58,980 bases of DNA from a virus. Below, one piece after another: positions 25,676 through 34,717 of the stretch. The position numbers were made by a program, and so were the translations under genes. The stretch covers positions 1-58,980 of the IMG/VR virus record IMGVR_UViG_3300020347_000005; one strand, given 5' to 3'. The notes below the pieces were generated by a model. That model searched no databases, had not been told where the DNA came from, and was given only the letters and a program-made list of their open reading frames with translations. How positions within the stretch are numbered: the stretch's first letter is position 1; each line of letters begins with the position of its first letter.

Positions 25676-27268
25676 TTATTTGAATAATGCATGAATTTCA
25701 GGTCCTGGAATATAGTCAGGTAACATAGCATCCAATTCTTCAGCAGAAATCGTTTTCAACTTTTCTACTTTTTTGATAATGTCAGGACTAAACATTCCAT
25801 GTCCCTTCTTTTGAGCAGCATTAGCGTCTTTCATTCTTGATGCAATATGATTTCCTATTTTAGATACTCTTGTACCGGGACCATATCCCATGTTACTTTC
25901 TCCTACTAAATTAGAAAGTTCTTCGTTCAGCATTTCAAATGATTTATCTAACTCTTCACCTTCATCAAGTTTTTCAACTAATGCTTTTTTAGTTTCAACT
26001 AAGAATGTAACCTCTTCACTTTTCAAGATGTTTTCCATTTCTTGTAACTTAATAAATTCTCTTTCAACATTTGCTCTGTTTTCAACATTTAATTCGTTAT
26101 ACTTAGCAACTGCTTCATCTATTTTAGAATAAATTTCATCAGTTTTAGTCATATCAACTACTCTTGAAATATCAAGGTTTTCAACTAAACTTTTAAATTC
26201 TAAAGAATCAACATTGATATGTAAACCTTCAAGAATGTTATTGAAATCTAAGTCATATTTCTTATTCAAAGATTCAGACAATTCTTGAACATCTTCGATA
26301 TCTAAAGATTCTAAAACAAATCCTCTTGTTTTCTTATCAAATTTAGAAATAGAAACTTCGTTGTTTGACATTTTAAATATTTCAAAGTTTTCGTTTACAG
26401 TTTCTACACTTTTAACAAAATCTAATTCTACAAATGTATTTGCATTTTCGAACATAAATTCTACGATAGACCTTGTTTTAGTATCTGTGTAGTTGATGAA
26501 TCCTGAATTCTTCAATACTCTAGTCAACTGTTGTTTGTTTTCTATTTTACTTTCGTTGATAGTAATTTCGTTTCCTTCTTCACTTGCAACTATTTGAATG
26601 TTTGCATTTTTTATGTTTGCTTCAAAAACATTATTACCTTTGTAATTAAAGATACTTAATGCTCTTTGAGCAGCCGCAAATTCACTTGATACTTTACCAT
26701 TGAATCTTTCAACTTTAGTAATATCACTTGTTACAATATGATTTCCACTATTAGATGAAAAAACAAATCCTTCTGCAACTTGCATAATAGGGGAGATTAT
26801 AGAACTTCCGATAGATGCTTTTTCATTTTTTTGTACACCAAATTCTGCACTTTCAAAAGATTCAACCATTCTTCTAACGTTTGGTTCATATTTGAACTTT
26901 GCCAATGAAGAAATACTATCTTTTATTTCAGATTCTTCTAATACAACAATTTCTTTTATAGATTCTACGATAGGACCATAAGTTGAAACACCGTCTAATT
27001 TGTTCATTATTCTTTCTAGTTCTAAACCGTATGTATTTTCATTTAAAAATGTTTCTACATCTTCTAAGAAATTTTCAACAACAGAAACCCAGTCATATTG
27101 TTTTAATTGTTCTAAGTACAATTCAAATTTGTTAGTAGTAAAACCACTCTTTAAATCGTGAATTGCTTTGTTGCATATACTTTGAGATTCTTCGTGCTCA
27201 TTAAGACCATTTGATAAGTCAGCAAGTCTTTTGTATAATCCGAATTTTTCAATAACGTTAATTCTCAT
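25676..27268 (-). CDS. Hypothetical large helical protein, possibly head-associated
   Basis: 530 residues, not recognised. Mostly helical and acidic; several LNE/x segments are visible (GLNE near 22, FLNE near 94, MLNE near 447), which would be candidate head-protease sites. The last 75 residues have a conserved-looking globular part (MGYGPGTRVSKIGNHIASRMKDA.. and AMLPDYIPGPEIHALFK). A GATTAAATA box 36 bases upstream and a terminator downstream make it a one-gene late transcript. A head core or internal protein role is plausible by context. Confidence 0.65.
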   Translation of the reverse strand: MRINVIEKFGLYKRLADLSNGLNEHEESQSICNKAIHDLKSGFTTNKFELYLEQLKQYDWVSVVENFLEDVETFLNENTYGLELERIMNKLDGVSTYGPIVESIKEIVVLEESEIKDSISSLAKFKYEPNVRRMVESFESAEFGVQKNEKASIGSSIISPIMQVAEGFVFSSNSGNHIVTSDITKVERFNGKVSSEFAAAQRALSIFNYKGNNVFEANIKNANIQIVASEEGNEITINESKIENKQQLTRVLKNSGFINYTDTKTRSIVEFMFENANTFVELDFVKSVETVNENFEIFKMSNNEVSISKFDKKTRGFVLESLDIEDVQELSESLNKKYDLDFNNILEGLHINVDSLEFKSLVENLDISRVVDMTKTDEIYSKIDEAVAKYNELNVENRANVEREFIKLQEMENILKSEEVTFLVETKKALVEKLDEGEELDKSFEMLNEELSNLVGESNMGYGPGTRVSKIGNHIASRMKDANAAQKKGHGMFSPDIIKKVEKLKTISAEELDAMLPDYIPGPEIHALFK

Positions 27269-27303
27269 TTTGTTGTTTTTATTTTTATTATTTACTTATT
27301 TAC

Positions 27304-28116
27304 TTATTTAATCACATCTTTTCCGTAAAAACTTTCTTTATTATTTCCAGTCGGCCATACATCCTTTTCTACTTGAATTTTGCGCCCTGATGAATCCGTA
27401 TTATCTTTTTTATCGGATACGATGTATATATTATTTATAATGTTTTCCATTCTATCTCCGGCAAATAGTTCAGTTTCACTTTTGAACATAGGATAACTTG
27501 CTTGAACTTCTATTGGAAATGTTATTTGAATTTCTTTTTTGTCTGACAATCCAAATTGTACCATTCTTTCTTTATTTATATCCGGAGGAATCGAAAAGTA
27601 ACAAGGTACTTTTACACTAAAAACATCTACAAAATAATAAACGTTTTTATACATATTTGAAAATATTCCATTTATGCATTTGAATATATCTACTACCGAA
27701 TCTACAAAAATTGTAATTTCGAAATCCATTTTAAAAGGAGCTTCCATAAATTCAGAATTGAATTGTTTAACTTCACCATCTTCTGTTTGTTTAATGAAAT
27801 TTGCTCTTTTAAATTTATTAGTCAAATATTCTTCTTGTAAAGATATTCCTGTTAAATTCATTACAGCTCTAGGAAATTTTTCATATAATCCTGTTGCTTT
27901 ACCATTCTTTTTTAATTCATCCGAATTTAAAAATATATCACTTAAAAATCTTTCTGAACCAGCAATCGTAAAGTATGCCGGGACATCTACTTTTGTTTTT
28001 TTATTGTCTATAACATTGTTCCAAAATATCCTATCATCTAAAGCATGTAATGTACCTATAATAATATTCCTAAATAATACATCATCTTTGTTTTGATAGT
28101 TATTGTAAGTTTCCAT
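27304..28116 (-). CDS. 15: Proximal tail sheath stabilisation protein (gp15-like)
   Basis: 270 residues, T4 gp15 has 272. Line by line it follows the gp15 pattern: an N-terminal helix (LFRNIIIGTLHALDDRIF), a strand 'TKVDVPAYFTIAGSERFL', then 'EKFPRAVMNLTGISLQEEYLTN', and the diagnostic 'APFKMDFEITIFVDSVVDIF' (T4: PSPIKMIYELSIFTRYEDDMF) and 'EIQITFPIEVQASYP'. It would cap the tail top for joining to the head. A late-type box is 4 bases upstream. Confidence 0.7.
   Translation of the reverse strand: METYNNYQNKDDVLFRNIIIGTLHALDDRIFWNNVIDNKKTKVDVPAYFTIAGSERFLSDIFLNSDELKKNGKATGLYEKFPRAVMNLTGISLQEEYLTNKFKRANFIKQTEDGEVKQFNSEFMEAPFKMDFEITIFVDSVVDIFKCINGIFSNMYKNVYYFVDVFSVKVPCYFSIPPDINKERMVQFGLSDKKEIQITFPIEVQASYPMFKSETELFAGDRMENIINNIYIVSDKKDNTDSSGRKIQVEKDVWPTGNNKESFYGKDVIK
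27305..27312 (-). promoter_or_regulatory. Candidate late promoter box
   Basis: GATTAAATA, 36 bases before the start at 27268, inside the tail of the upstream gene. Confidence 0.45.
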
Positions 28117-28120
28117 ATTC

Positions 28121-28128
28121 TATTTAAT
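28121..28128 (-). promoter_or_regulatory. Late-type box 4 bases before gp15 start
   Basis: ATTAAATA on the minus strand, in the gp46-gp15 junction; belongs to the short-spacing class. Confidence 0.4.
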
Positions 28129-29786
28129 TAGCAAGGATTTACTTCTAATTCACTAAATCCAGCCACTTTGTTTACTGAATATACGAAATCAAACATTTCT
28201 TTTGGCAACTCACTATGATTGATTACAAATACTGTTAGGTCTAATTCATCTACTACATTTCTAATTAAGTTCAACATTTCATAAACTCCATAACTATCTA
28301 TACTTGCAAGTATTTCATCTAAAAATAATAAATTGATATTAGGATAATTTCTTTTCATAATATGTATCAAAGAAATTAATACAGCAAAATCAGCTTTTTT
28401 CCTTTCTCCTGTACTAAGAGTTTTGGGATTAATTTCTTCACCAATAGATATCAACTTACTATTAAACCTTTCGTCAATTTCAACCTTATATGGAAAATGT
28501 AATTTTTTACTAATTTCATTTATAGACTTATTAAAACTAGGTAGAAAGTTTTTCATTATTTGTAACTTAACACCATCTTCACCAAATATCTTACTTAATT
28601 CAGTATATAGATATTCATTTTTCTTCTTTTCTTGCACTGCAATTAATATCAAATCAATCTTTTCAATAGTATTTTCTAATACAGAATCGAATTCGTTTGT
28701 TTCTACTTTAGGTTTCGATAAGTTTTCTTTTTTACCTTTCAATTTATCTAAAGATAATCTTGTTTCATAAATAGTATTACCTAAAAGTTGTTTTTTCTTA
28801 TCTATTTTAGATTGAATATCTTTTAATTTATTGATATCTGTTTTTACTTCCTTTAATTCATTTTCATATTGAATTTTTTCTTCTTCAATCTTTTCTTTAT
28901 TTTTTATGTGAATATCATCTGTCAAATCAGACCCACAAGATGGACAAGTATCTGTATCATAAACTTTTAATTTGTGACTGCAATCTTTAATTTGAAAGTT
29001 ATATTCGTTTTTTGTTCTAGTCAATTTTTTCATTTTTTCAAATGCAAGATTAGACTTACTATCAATATCCTTTGATGTTTCGGTCATTTCTAACATACTT
29101 TCAGTCAAAGAATTTATGTTTGTAATAATCTCTTCTAATTTGTCCGTTATGTCTTTCGACTTTTCTGCATCTAAAGATTTAATTTTTTCTTCAATAGTTT
29201 TTTTGTTTTCCATCAAGACCCGAACTTGACCTTCTAAGTTTCCTATTTCATTGTTATATTCTTTTACAAAATCTTTCAATGAATCGTGTATTTTATTAAA
29301 AAACAATATACCAAATATTTGGTCTAATATCTTTCTTTTATCGGACGGTTTCATTGTTAAAAATGATTTGAATTTATCAACCGATATAGAAATAACATTG
29401 TCAAAAGTTGATTGAGGTATTTTCATATAATCATTTTCAATTATACCTTGAATGTTACTGTTTCCGGCAACTTCTTGCGGAACACCATCAATCCAAACAT
29501 TGAAAACTTTAGGTGTTATACCTCTTTCAATTATAATAGTAGAACCTTTTGCAATCAAAGTAACTTTACCCCAAAGCGATTTATTGATTCTATTAGGTAA
29601 ATCACCAAGTTTCTTTTCCTGTACCTTTCCATAAATCAAATATGATATAACTTCTCTTATAGTTGACTTACCATGTCCAGATTGACCTATAAGCATTATC
29701 ATATTACCTTTTTCATCGAATTCTATTTTGGTAATCTTATTTCCGTATGAGTTAAAGTTTTTGTATTCTAATTTAACTAATTTCAT
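28128..29786 (-). CDS. 46: Recombination nuclease ATPase subunit (gp46, SbcC/Rad50-like)
   Basis: 552 residues (T4 gp46 has 560). SMC-like: Walker A GQSGHGKST near residue 35, a long coiled coil with a zinc-hook-like CPSC in the middle (about 281), a signature segment with LSTGERKKADFAVLIS and Walker B LLFLDEIL near the C-terminus. With gp47 it resects DNA ends for recombination-dependent replication. Start overlaps the gp47 stop (ATGA), the usual 47-46 order. No late box upstream, in line with early/middle expression. Confidence 0.93.
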   Translation of the reverse strand: MKLVKLEYKNFNSYGNKITKIEFDEKGNMIMLIGQSGHGKSTIREVISYLIYGKVQEKKLGDLPNRINKSLWGKVTLIAKGSTIIIERGITPKVFNVWIDGVPQEVAGNSNIQGIIENDYMKIPQSTFDNVISISVDKFKSFLTMKPSDKRKILDQIFGILFFNKIHDSLKDFVKEYNNEIGNLEGQVRVLMENKKTIEEKIKSLDAEKSKDITDKLEEIITNINSLTESMLEMTETSKDIDSKSNLAFEKMKKLTRTKNEYNFQIKDCSHKLKVYDTDTCPSCGSDLTDDIHIKNKEKIEEEKIQYENELKEVKTDINKLKDIQSKIDKKKQLLGNTIYETRLSLDKLKGKKENLSKPKVETNEFDSVLENTIEKIDLILIAVQEKKKNEYLYTELSKIFGEDGVKLQIMKNFLPSFNKSINEISKKLHFPYKVEIDERFNSKLISIGEEINPKTLSTGERKKADFAVLISLIHIMKRNYPNINLLFLDEILASIDSYGVYEMLNLIRNVVDELDLTVFVINHSELPKEMFDFVYSVNKVAGFSELEVNPC

Positions 29787-30835
29787 ATTCCTTTAAATAA
29801 ATTTTCAAAAATCTTTCTTGCTTTCTTATTATCTTCTCCTTTAAATCTGTTATCAATTTCTTTATTAATAAGTTCTTTTGCATCTAAAGAAGATGATTCT
29901 TCATCAATTTCACCATAATCAGATTCGATAGGAAAAATATTCAACATCCTTGCGTTTTCTCCTATCTTATGAAATATTTTTGTTAATTTTGATGAATGTG
30001 TAGATAACAGTTTTTCTTTAATGTTTATATCTACAAAATTATTTTTACTTTGTTCATTGATATTCATCATTTGTTCTTTACTAATTTCATCAATAGTAAA
30101 TTGAATAAATTTAGGGGAAATGTTATTTTCATAAAATGTTTCTTTTCCTGTTTCTAAGTCTAATACAAACATACCTTTTGAATTGCCAGAATCTCCTCTT
30201 GTAATTTGATAAGGTGTACCTACTACATTAATATTTCCTTTTTGCTGTGACCAATGAATGTGTCCGGTATAAACTTTTTTATAACCATCAGCACTTTTAG
30301 GATTTGCACCATCGTTTTTATCAATTTTAACGTACTTGTTATATTTGATTAGTGAAAATGTTCCATGCATAAATGCATATTGACAGGAATGTTCTTTTTG
30401 ATATTTTTGTAAAGTTTCGGCCTCTTCCTTTACATCTTTTTGCCATGGCATCATTAAAAACTTAATGCTATCATGTTCTAAAACATTAACATCTTTATGT
30501 ACAGTAACATTTGGAATATATTTTAGTATATCTAAACTTGATATTTCAGTACTTGTTTTATAATAGATATCGTGATTTCCAGCAATGATATGAACAGGAC
30601 CAATTTCACTTAGTTCTTCAAAAATCTTGATACCTAAATCCATAGATTTAACATTGATGGATGTTCTGTTATCGAAAACATCACCACAATTTATTATGAT
30701 ATCACCTGGTTTGAAATGTTTTTTAATAGTTGGAATAATGAATTTAAAATGTGCCTCTTCCATTATATCCATCCATTCTGTTGAATTTGACCTAGCACCT
30801 AAATGTGGGTCGGTAAAAATGAATACTTTTGACAT
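29783..30835 (-). CDS. 47: Recombination nuclease subunit (gp47, SbcD/Mre11-like)
   Basis: 350 residues (T4 gp47 has 339). Metallophosphoesterase motifs in order: FTDPHLGA at residues 6-13, NCGDVFDNR near 50, AGNHDIYY near 85, then MHGTF and a TGHIHWSQQ motif. Partner of gp46. Stop/start overlap with gp46; 2 bases after the upstream unknown gene, so these are cotranscribed. Confidence 0.93.
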   Translation of the reverse strand: MSKVFIFTDPHLGARSNSTEWMDIMEEAHFKFIIPTIKKHFKPGDIIINCGDVFDNRTSINVKSMDLGIKIFEELSEIGPVHIIAGNHDIYYKTSTEISSLDILKYIPNVTVHKDVNVLEHDSIKFLMMPWQKDVKEEAETLQKYQKEHSCQYAFMHGTFSLIKYNKYVKIDKNDGANPKSADGYKKVYTGHIHWSQQKGNINVVGTPYQITRGDSGNSKGMFVLDLETGKETFYENNISPKFIQFTIDEISKEQMMNINEQSKNNFVDINIKEKLLSTHSSKLTKIFHKIGENARMLNIFPIESDYGEIDEESSSLDAKELINKEIDNRFKGEDNKKARKIFENLFKGI

Positions 30836-30837
30836 AT

Positions 30838-31314
30838 TTAAAATAATTTATTATCTTTGTATAGGTTAGCGTTTTTTAATTCATCTAACAATTCTCCCTT
30901 AAATTTAATAGAAAGGTTTTTGTAGAAATACTTAGTTTCCTTTTCGTTTAGATTAATGTATTCTGTAATTAAAGCAAACATTTCTATCTTTGTTAATCTG
31001 GATAAATGTACGTTTGTTTTTAAAAGAATCATACAATAAGCATAAATCTTATTAACCTTTTCGATAGGTAAATTTATAGTTCTTTCTAATGGAATATCAT
31101 CAATTATTTGTTTTATTGTTTCGTTGTCTTGTATTGATAATTCCATTTCTTCTAAATCTAACCTCTTACTTACAGATTCTTGTGAATTGTTCGAATACAT
31201 TTTACTGCCGGTATCCGGTTCGAATGATATTGCAGTAGTATTCATTTCCCCACTTAAATACCTTTCTTGTAGATAGTAGTTTGTTTGTTTATTTGATTTC
31301 TTTTCGTCTGACAT
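30838..31314 (-). CDS. Hypothetical protein between helicase and gp47
   Basis: 158 residues, not recognised. Polar, probably disordered first 50 residues; the rest is helical (PIEKVNKIYAYCMILLKTN, LTKIEMFALITEYINLNEKE). Its position within the replication operon and 2-base spacing to gp47 suggest a replication or recombination accessory role, for example helicase loading, but no gp59 similarity was seen. Confidence 0.6.
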   Translation of the reverse strand: MSDEKKSNKQTNYYLQERYLSGEMNTTAISFEPDTGSKMYSNNSQESVSKRLDLEEMELSIQDNETIKQIIDDIPLERTINLPIEKVNKIYAYCMILLKTNVHLSRLTKIEMFALITEYINLNEKETKYFYKNLSIKFKGELLDELKNANLYKDNKLF

Positions 31315-31362
31315 ATAGGTTTTTAATTATACTTATTAAATGCTTTTTTTAGATGAAATATT

Positions 31363-32667
31363 TTAAATCTCTTCATCGAAGATTACAGTATTAGTTTCTT
31401 GAAGTCTCATATAGTCATAGTCTATGTTTATTTTACACTTCATTCCTTTACCTTGACCATCTCTTACTTTCAAAAGTTTCAACCAATAATATCCATCAAG
31501 ATTCATTTCAGGTGTTTGGATGATTGCTAAGATAGTATCACAAGTTGCGGCTAATCCAGCTGATTCTGCAATCATTCCCATATTAATGTTTGATGATTCA
31601 AATCCTGCTCTATTTGTTTGGGTCGCACTTAGTAGTACTACGTTTCTTCTTTGAGCAACAGCTCTTAAATCTTCACAAATGTTTTTTATTTTAAGATACG
31701 TAGATTCCGAATTAGGATTTCTTTTATCTTTCATAATATTAATATAATCAACTAAAATTACATCATATTCTATTCCGGTAACATCTTGAACTTTGCCAAT
31801 AAAATTATCAATGTCATCAGCAGTCGCATTACTTGTTTCGTAATTTTTAACAGTCAATGCTCCAGGTGTAACTATATTACTATTCTTGAAATCTTGAATC
31901 TTTTGTTTCATAAAAGTTTCATCTAATGATTTCTTATCGTATGCGTTTACATTCATATTGAATATATCAGCACCTATTCTTTTATGCACTTTTTGACCTC
32001 CCATTTCAAGTGATATAAACAATACGTTTTTACCAGCTTTACAATAATTTGAAGCATCTTGTGCTAAGAATAAAGACTTTCCTGTATTCGGTGGTGCAAC
32101 ATAAACATTCAATGTACCTTTAGAGTGACCACCTACGTTCTTATCAATGAAATCATAATTAGAACTTAATAAATCTTGTGCATTCATAATATGCGATTTA
32201 GTATCAAAAAAGTCTGTACCTAAATCATCATCAAATGTAATGTTGTTTCTACCGTTTATTAAGTTCTTAACCGAATCGACAATATCACCTACGTTTTCTG
32301 GTGTTACCTTTGCAGTATTAATATATTCGACTGTATCAACAATAGAAGAATCTAAATGTTTCCACTTAATCCACGACTGTGCAGTTTCTTCTACCCAATC
32401 AATATCATATTCTTTTATATCTTTTTTAAAGATTTCATCAAAGAATATTTTAGGACATCTTTCTTCCAGTTCTCCGGTTGAAATAAGCATCCATAAGTTT
32501 TCTTTGGATGGAGATATCTTATATTTTTTGTAATATCTTTTTGATAAAGTTGATAGTAAATCTATTTCGGGTACAGAAAAGAAACCTCTTTCAGTTGGTT
32601 CTAAGTAGACCGGATTTTCTAATGCGAATAGTAAAAATATCTTTTCGAATTCGTTTGTGTTTATCAT
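31363..32667 (-). CDS. 41: Replicative DNA helicase (gp41, DnaB-like)
   Basis: 434 residues (T4 gp41 has 475). RecA-fold helicase: 'NVGGHSKGTLNVYVAPPNTGKS' with Walker A at 191-198, 'VLFISLEMGG', the Walker B 'VILVDYINIM' and 'LLSATQTNRAG'. The N-terminal 140 residues are helical, as in the gp41 N domain. It unwinds DNA ahead of the polymerase and binds primase gp61. A terminator hairpin lies directly upstream, so it needs its own promoter; no late box was seen. Confidence 0.92.
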   Translation of the reverse strand: MINTNEFEKIFLLFALENPVYLEPTERGFFSVPEIDLLSTLSKRYYKKYKISPSKENLWMLISTGELEERCPKIFFDEIFKKDIKEYDIDWVEETAQSWIKWKHLDSSIVDTVEYINTAKVTPENVGDIVDSVKNLINGRNNITFDDDLGTDFFDTKSHIMNAQDLLSSNYDFIDKNVGGHSKGTLNVYVAPPNTGKSLFLAQDASNYCKAGKNVLFISLEMGGQKVHKRIGADIFNMNVNAYDKKSLDETFMKQKIQDFKNSNIVTPGALTVKNYETSNATADDIDNFIGKVQDVTGIEYDVILVDYINIMKDKRNPNSESTYLKIKNICEDLRAVAQRRNVVLLSATQTNRAGFESSNINMGMIAESAGLAATCDTILAIIQTPEMNLDGYYWLKLLKVRDGQGKGMKCKINIDYDYMRLQETNTVIFDEEI

Positions 32668-32690
32668 ACAATTTTATTTGTATATTACAA

Positions 32691-32719
32691 CAAAAAAAAG
32701 ACTAAAAAATTTTAGTCTT
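32691..32719 (-). terminator. Terminator after capsid-targeted gene cassette
   Basis: Ten-base arms AAGACTAAAA/TTTTAGTCTT (32698-32707, 32710-32719), T-run on the minus strand; separates the cassette from the helicase gene. Confidence 0.8.
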
Positions 32720-32743
32720 CTAATTATAAATATTTATATGATT

Positions 32744-33133
32744 CTATTCCATTATTCCTTTTATGTCAAACCCTGGAAGATACTTTTTTGCAAATTCATC
32801 AAATACGAATAATATATCATATCCATCCCATTTCAACATTTTTGCATATCCTATACCTCTTTCTCTAAGACTTTTATCCCAATATTCTTTATTACTAGCC
32901 ATCCTATCATCCAATTTGGCCTTTGGAAATATAGAATCTAATATTCCAGCTTCTGAATGAAAGTTTGCATCTATTAATGCAGCTTTCAATATTGCTTTAA
33001 ATGAATATTGTAAATCCGTAGAACCTTTTTCTTCAGTTCCTAAATAAGATTCTAAGTCAGACAAAACTTTTTTACTATTTCTAGCTTCGTTTAAAGATTC
33101 GTTTTCTGTTAAGTAATGTTTTAAGTTATTCAT
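32744..33133 (-). CDS. Putative internal head protein with capsid-targeting N-terminus (129 aa)
   Basis: Begins MNNLKHYLTE/NESLNE/ARNSK, a divergent tag with two consecutive candidate cleavage sites (after residues 10 and 16). The mature part is a small alpha/beta protein (YSFKAILKAALIDANFHSEAG; MLKWDGYDILFVFDEFAKKY) without a recognised family. Last gene of the five-gene cassette 34634-32744, followed by a terminator. Confidence 0.72.
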   Translation of the reverse strand: MNNLKHYLTENESLNEARNSKKVLSDLESYLGTEEKGSTDLQYSFKAILKAALIDANFHSEAGILDSIFPKAKLDDRMASNKEYWDKSLRERGIGYAKMLKWDGYDILFVFDEFAKKYLPGFDIKGIME

Positions 33134-33146
33134 AGTTGTAATTTTT

Positions 33147-33728
33147 TTAATCTAATGAACCGAATTTTCCTTTGCCCATATCACTTGCAAAATCTCTTGA
33201 ACCTTGCGAACTTAATTTAATATAGTAAGAATCTGTTGCTTTTCCACCTCTACCAAAATAAGACTTCAATTGAAAAGTATCAATTGCTTTTGCATCTTTA
33301 CCTTTAAGAGTTTCTTTTAATGTTTTTTCAACCTCTTTTCTCCAATTTTTATCCGTAGGTTCAATTTTAATACTTTGACTTGCAAATGTCTTTAAATCAA
33401 CAGGAACACTTATTGATGAAATTGTATCCGGTAATTTCTTAATTGCTTTCAATAAATCTTTTAAAGATTTACCTTCGGATTCAAATCCTTCGTTAATACT
33501 TTCTTTAAGTTCAACCATATTCATACCAACAACTTGTTCTGGTTTAATAATACCACCATCAAATTCAATCGGTTCAATGATTATTCTTTTAGTACCGTTG
33601 TTAACATTAACAACTTTATATTCCATATCTTTTTCTGATGGGTCATCTAAGTATTCATCTTTGATAGTAACAATACTACCTTCCTTAAATTTCTTTCCTT
33701 CGTTTAAAAATTCGTTTAATGCTTTCAT
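33147..33728 (-). CDS. Putative internal head protein with capsid-targeting N-terminus (193 aa)
   Basis: Begins MKALNEFLNE/GKKFK. Residues 11-72 look like an SH3-like beta domain (GSIVTIKDEYLDDP, EYKVVNVNNGTKRIIIEPIEF). A second candidate site, ESINE/GFESEG, follows at 78-80, and the remaining 113 residues form a separate alpha/beta module ending in KGKFGSLD. Two mature products are therefore possible. Its 30-base tag is identical to those at 8214-8243 and 34303-34332. Confidence 0.72.
   Translation of the reverse strand: MKALNEFLNEGKKFKEGSIVTIKDEYLDDPSEKDMEYKVVNVNNGTKRIIIEPIEFDGGIIKPEQVVGMNMVELKESINEGFESEGKSLKDLLKAIKKLPDTISSISVPVDLKTFASQSIKIEPTDKNWRKEVEKTLKETLKGKDAKAIDTFQLKSYFGRGGKATDSYYIKLSSQGSRDFASDMGKGKFGSLD
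33699..33728 (-). repeat. Capsid-targeting-tag DNA repeat, family A copy 2
   Basis: Thirty bases identical to 8214-8243 and 34303-34332. Confidence 0.85.
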
Positions 33729-33731
33729 ATC

Positions 33732-34034
33732 TTATAACTTATTTACTATTTGTTCTTCGAATTCACTTCTACTTATAGAAAAAATCAATCCACCTCTTAC
33801 ATTAACATCATCATATTTAAAAGTAAATCCTGTTTGATTTTTGATATGATATTCTATTTCATCTATTTGATTTTCTTTGTCTGCGTTGACCCTATCAAAA
33901 TCTTTAGATGTTTTAGGTAAATATTGAAATACAATATCATTTCTACCACTAGTATCCATAGTAATTAGATAAGTAACACCACCATATACAAATGTTTTCA
34001 TCTTTTCGTTTAAAAAATTATTTAATTGTTTCAT
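33732..34034 (-). CDS. Putative internal head protein with capsid-targeting N-terminus (100 aa)
   Basis: Begins MKQLNNFLNE/KMKTF. The mature part of 90 residues is beta-rich (FVYGGVTYLITMDTSG; TFKYDDVNVRGGLIFSIS) with one central helix. No family recognised. Third gene of the cassette; three bases from the next gene. Its 30-base tag is identical to that of the gene at 34329-34634, although the proteins are otherwise unrelated. Confidence 0.72.
   Translation of the reverse strand: MKQLNNFLNEKMKTFVYGGVTYLITMDTSGRNDIVFQYLPKTSKDFDRVNADKENQIDEIEYHIKNQTGFTFKYDDVNVRGGLIFSISRSEFEEQIVNKL
34005..34034 (-). repeat. Capsid-targeting-tag DNA repeat, family B copy 1
   Basis: Thirty bases identical to 34605-34634. 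Confidence 0.85.
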
Positions 34035-34035
34035 A

Positions 34036-34332
34036 TTAATATCCTAATTTTGATTTATCGAATTTGGGGTCAATTTTGTAGTTAGAAAAGTTTGATATAT
34101 CTTTTTTTCTACCGAACAATACATAATCTACAAAATCTTTTGCTGTTACTAGTTGTTGTAAAGCATCATCAATATCCGATGGTATAACATCACCAAATAA
34201 ATCTTTTCTTAGTTCTTTATATTGTTTGAAAGTCTTAAAAGATTCTCCTTTTGATAATTTGTGTAGTTTAATCAAATCTTCTTTAGTAAATTTTTCTTTT
34301 CTTTCGTTTAAAAATTCGTTTAATGCTTTCAT
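34036..34332 (-). CDS. Putative internal head protein with capsid-targeting N-terminus (98 aa)
   Basis: Begins MKALNEFLNE/RKEKF. The rest is helical and basic at first (FTKEDLIKLHKLSKGESFKTFKQYKELRKDLFG) and then has a LQQLVTAKDFVDYVLFGRKK helix. Family not recognised. Overlaps the upstream gene by four bases; a TATTTAC box variant is 4 bases before its ATG. Confidence 0.7.
   Translation of the reverse strand: MKALNEFLNERKEKFTKEDLIKLHKLSKGESFKTFKQYKELRKDLFGDVIPSDIDDALQQLVTAKDFVDYVLFGRKKDISNFSNYKIDPKFDKSKLGY
34303..34332 (-). repeat. Capsid-targeting-tag DNA repeat, family A copy 3
   Basis: Thirty bases identical to 8214-8243 and 33699-33728. Confidence 0.85.
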
Positions 34333-34634
34333 ATACTATTTACGATTTGATTAGCGATTGTTTTCATATCATCTCCAGAAATATAATTTCCAGTAGCATA
34401 ACCACCAGTATTAACATAACTTTGCAATAGATTTACAATCCATTGAACATCGGTAGATGATAAATATTCACCAATTTCATTAGCAATTTTTTGAATGTCG
34501 GTTTCTGGAATATAAAGTCCTTTTTCTGTTTTAAGAGTTGAATATGCATTAGTAGAGAAAGAATCTAATATCATTCTAACCCTTTTTTTATCTTTATTTT
34601 TACCTTCGTTTAAAAAATTATTTAATTGTTTCAT
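34329..34634 (-). CDS. Putative internal head protein with capsid-targeting N-terminus (101 aa)
   Basis: Begins MKQLNNFLNE/GKNKD. Mature part of 91 residues is helical, with two similar helical motifs (DIQKIANEIGEYLSS and DMKTIANQIVNSI), each preceded by a strand-like turn, which suggests an internal duplication: Y-x-x-x-x-x-D-x-x-x-IAN-x-I. Family not recognised. First gene of the five-gene cassette; a late-type box lies 4 bases before the ATG. Confidence 0.72.
   Translation of the reverse strand: MKQLNNFLNEGKNKDKKRVRMILDSFSTNAYSTLKTEKGLYIPETDIQKIANEIGEYLSSTDVQWIVNLLQSYVNTGGYATGNYISGDDMKTIANQIVNSI
34605..34634 (-). repeat. Capsid-targeting-tag DNA repeat, family B copy 2
   Basis: Thirty bases identical to 34005-34034. 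Confidence 0.85.
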
Positions 34635-34638
34635 AGAC

Positions 34639-34646
34639 TATTTAAT
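34639..34646 (-). promoter_or_regulatory. Late-type box 4 bases before cassette's first gene
   Basis: ATTAAATA on the minus strand, between the UvsX terminator and the cassette. Confidence 0.45.
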
Positions 34647-34660
34647 ACGATTATAAGATA

Positions 34661-34694
34661 CAAAAAAAATTCCACAAATCAAAGAAATGTGGAA
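34661..34694 (-). terminator. Terminator after uvsX
   Basis: Arms TTCCACA/TGTGGAA (34670-34676, 34688-34694), 11-base loop and a T-run on the minus strand. Confidence 0.8.
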
Positions 34695-34717
34695 CTTATT
34701 ATTAAAATTATTTTATT

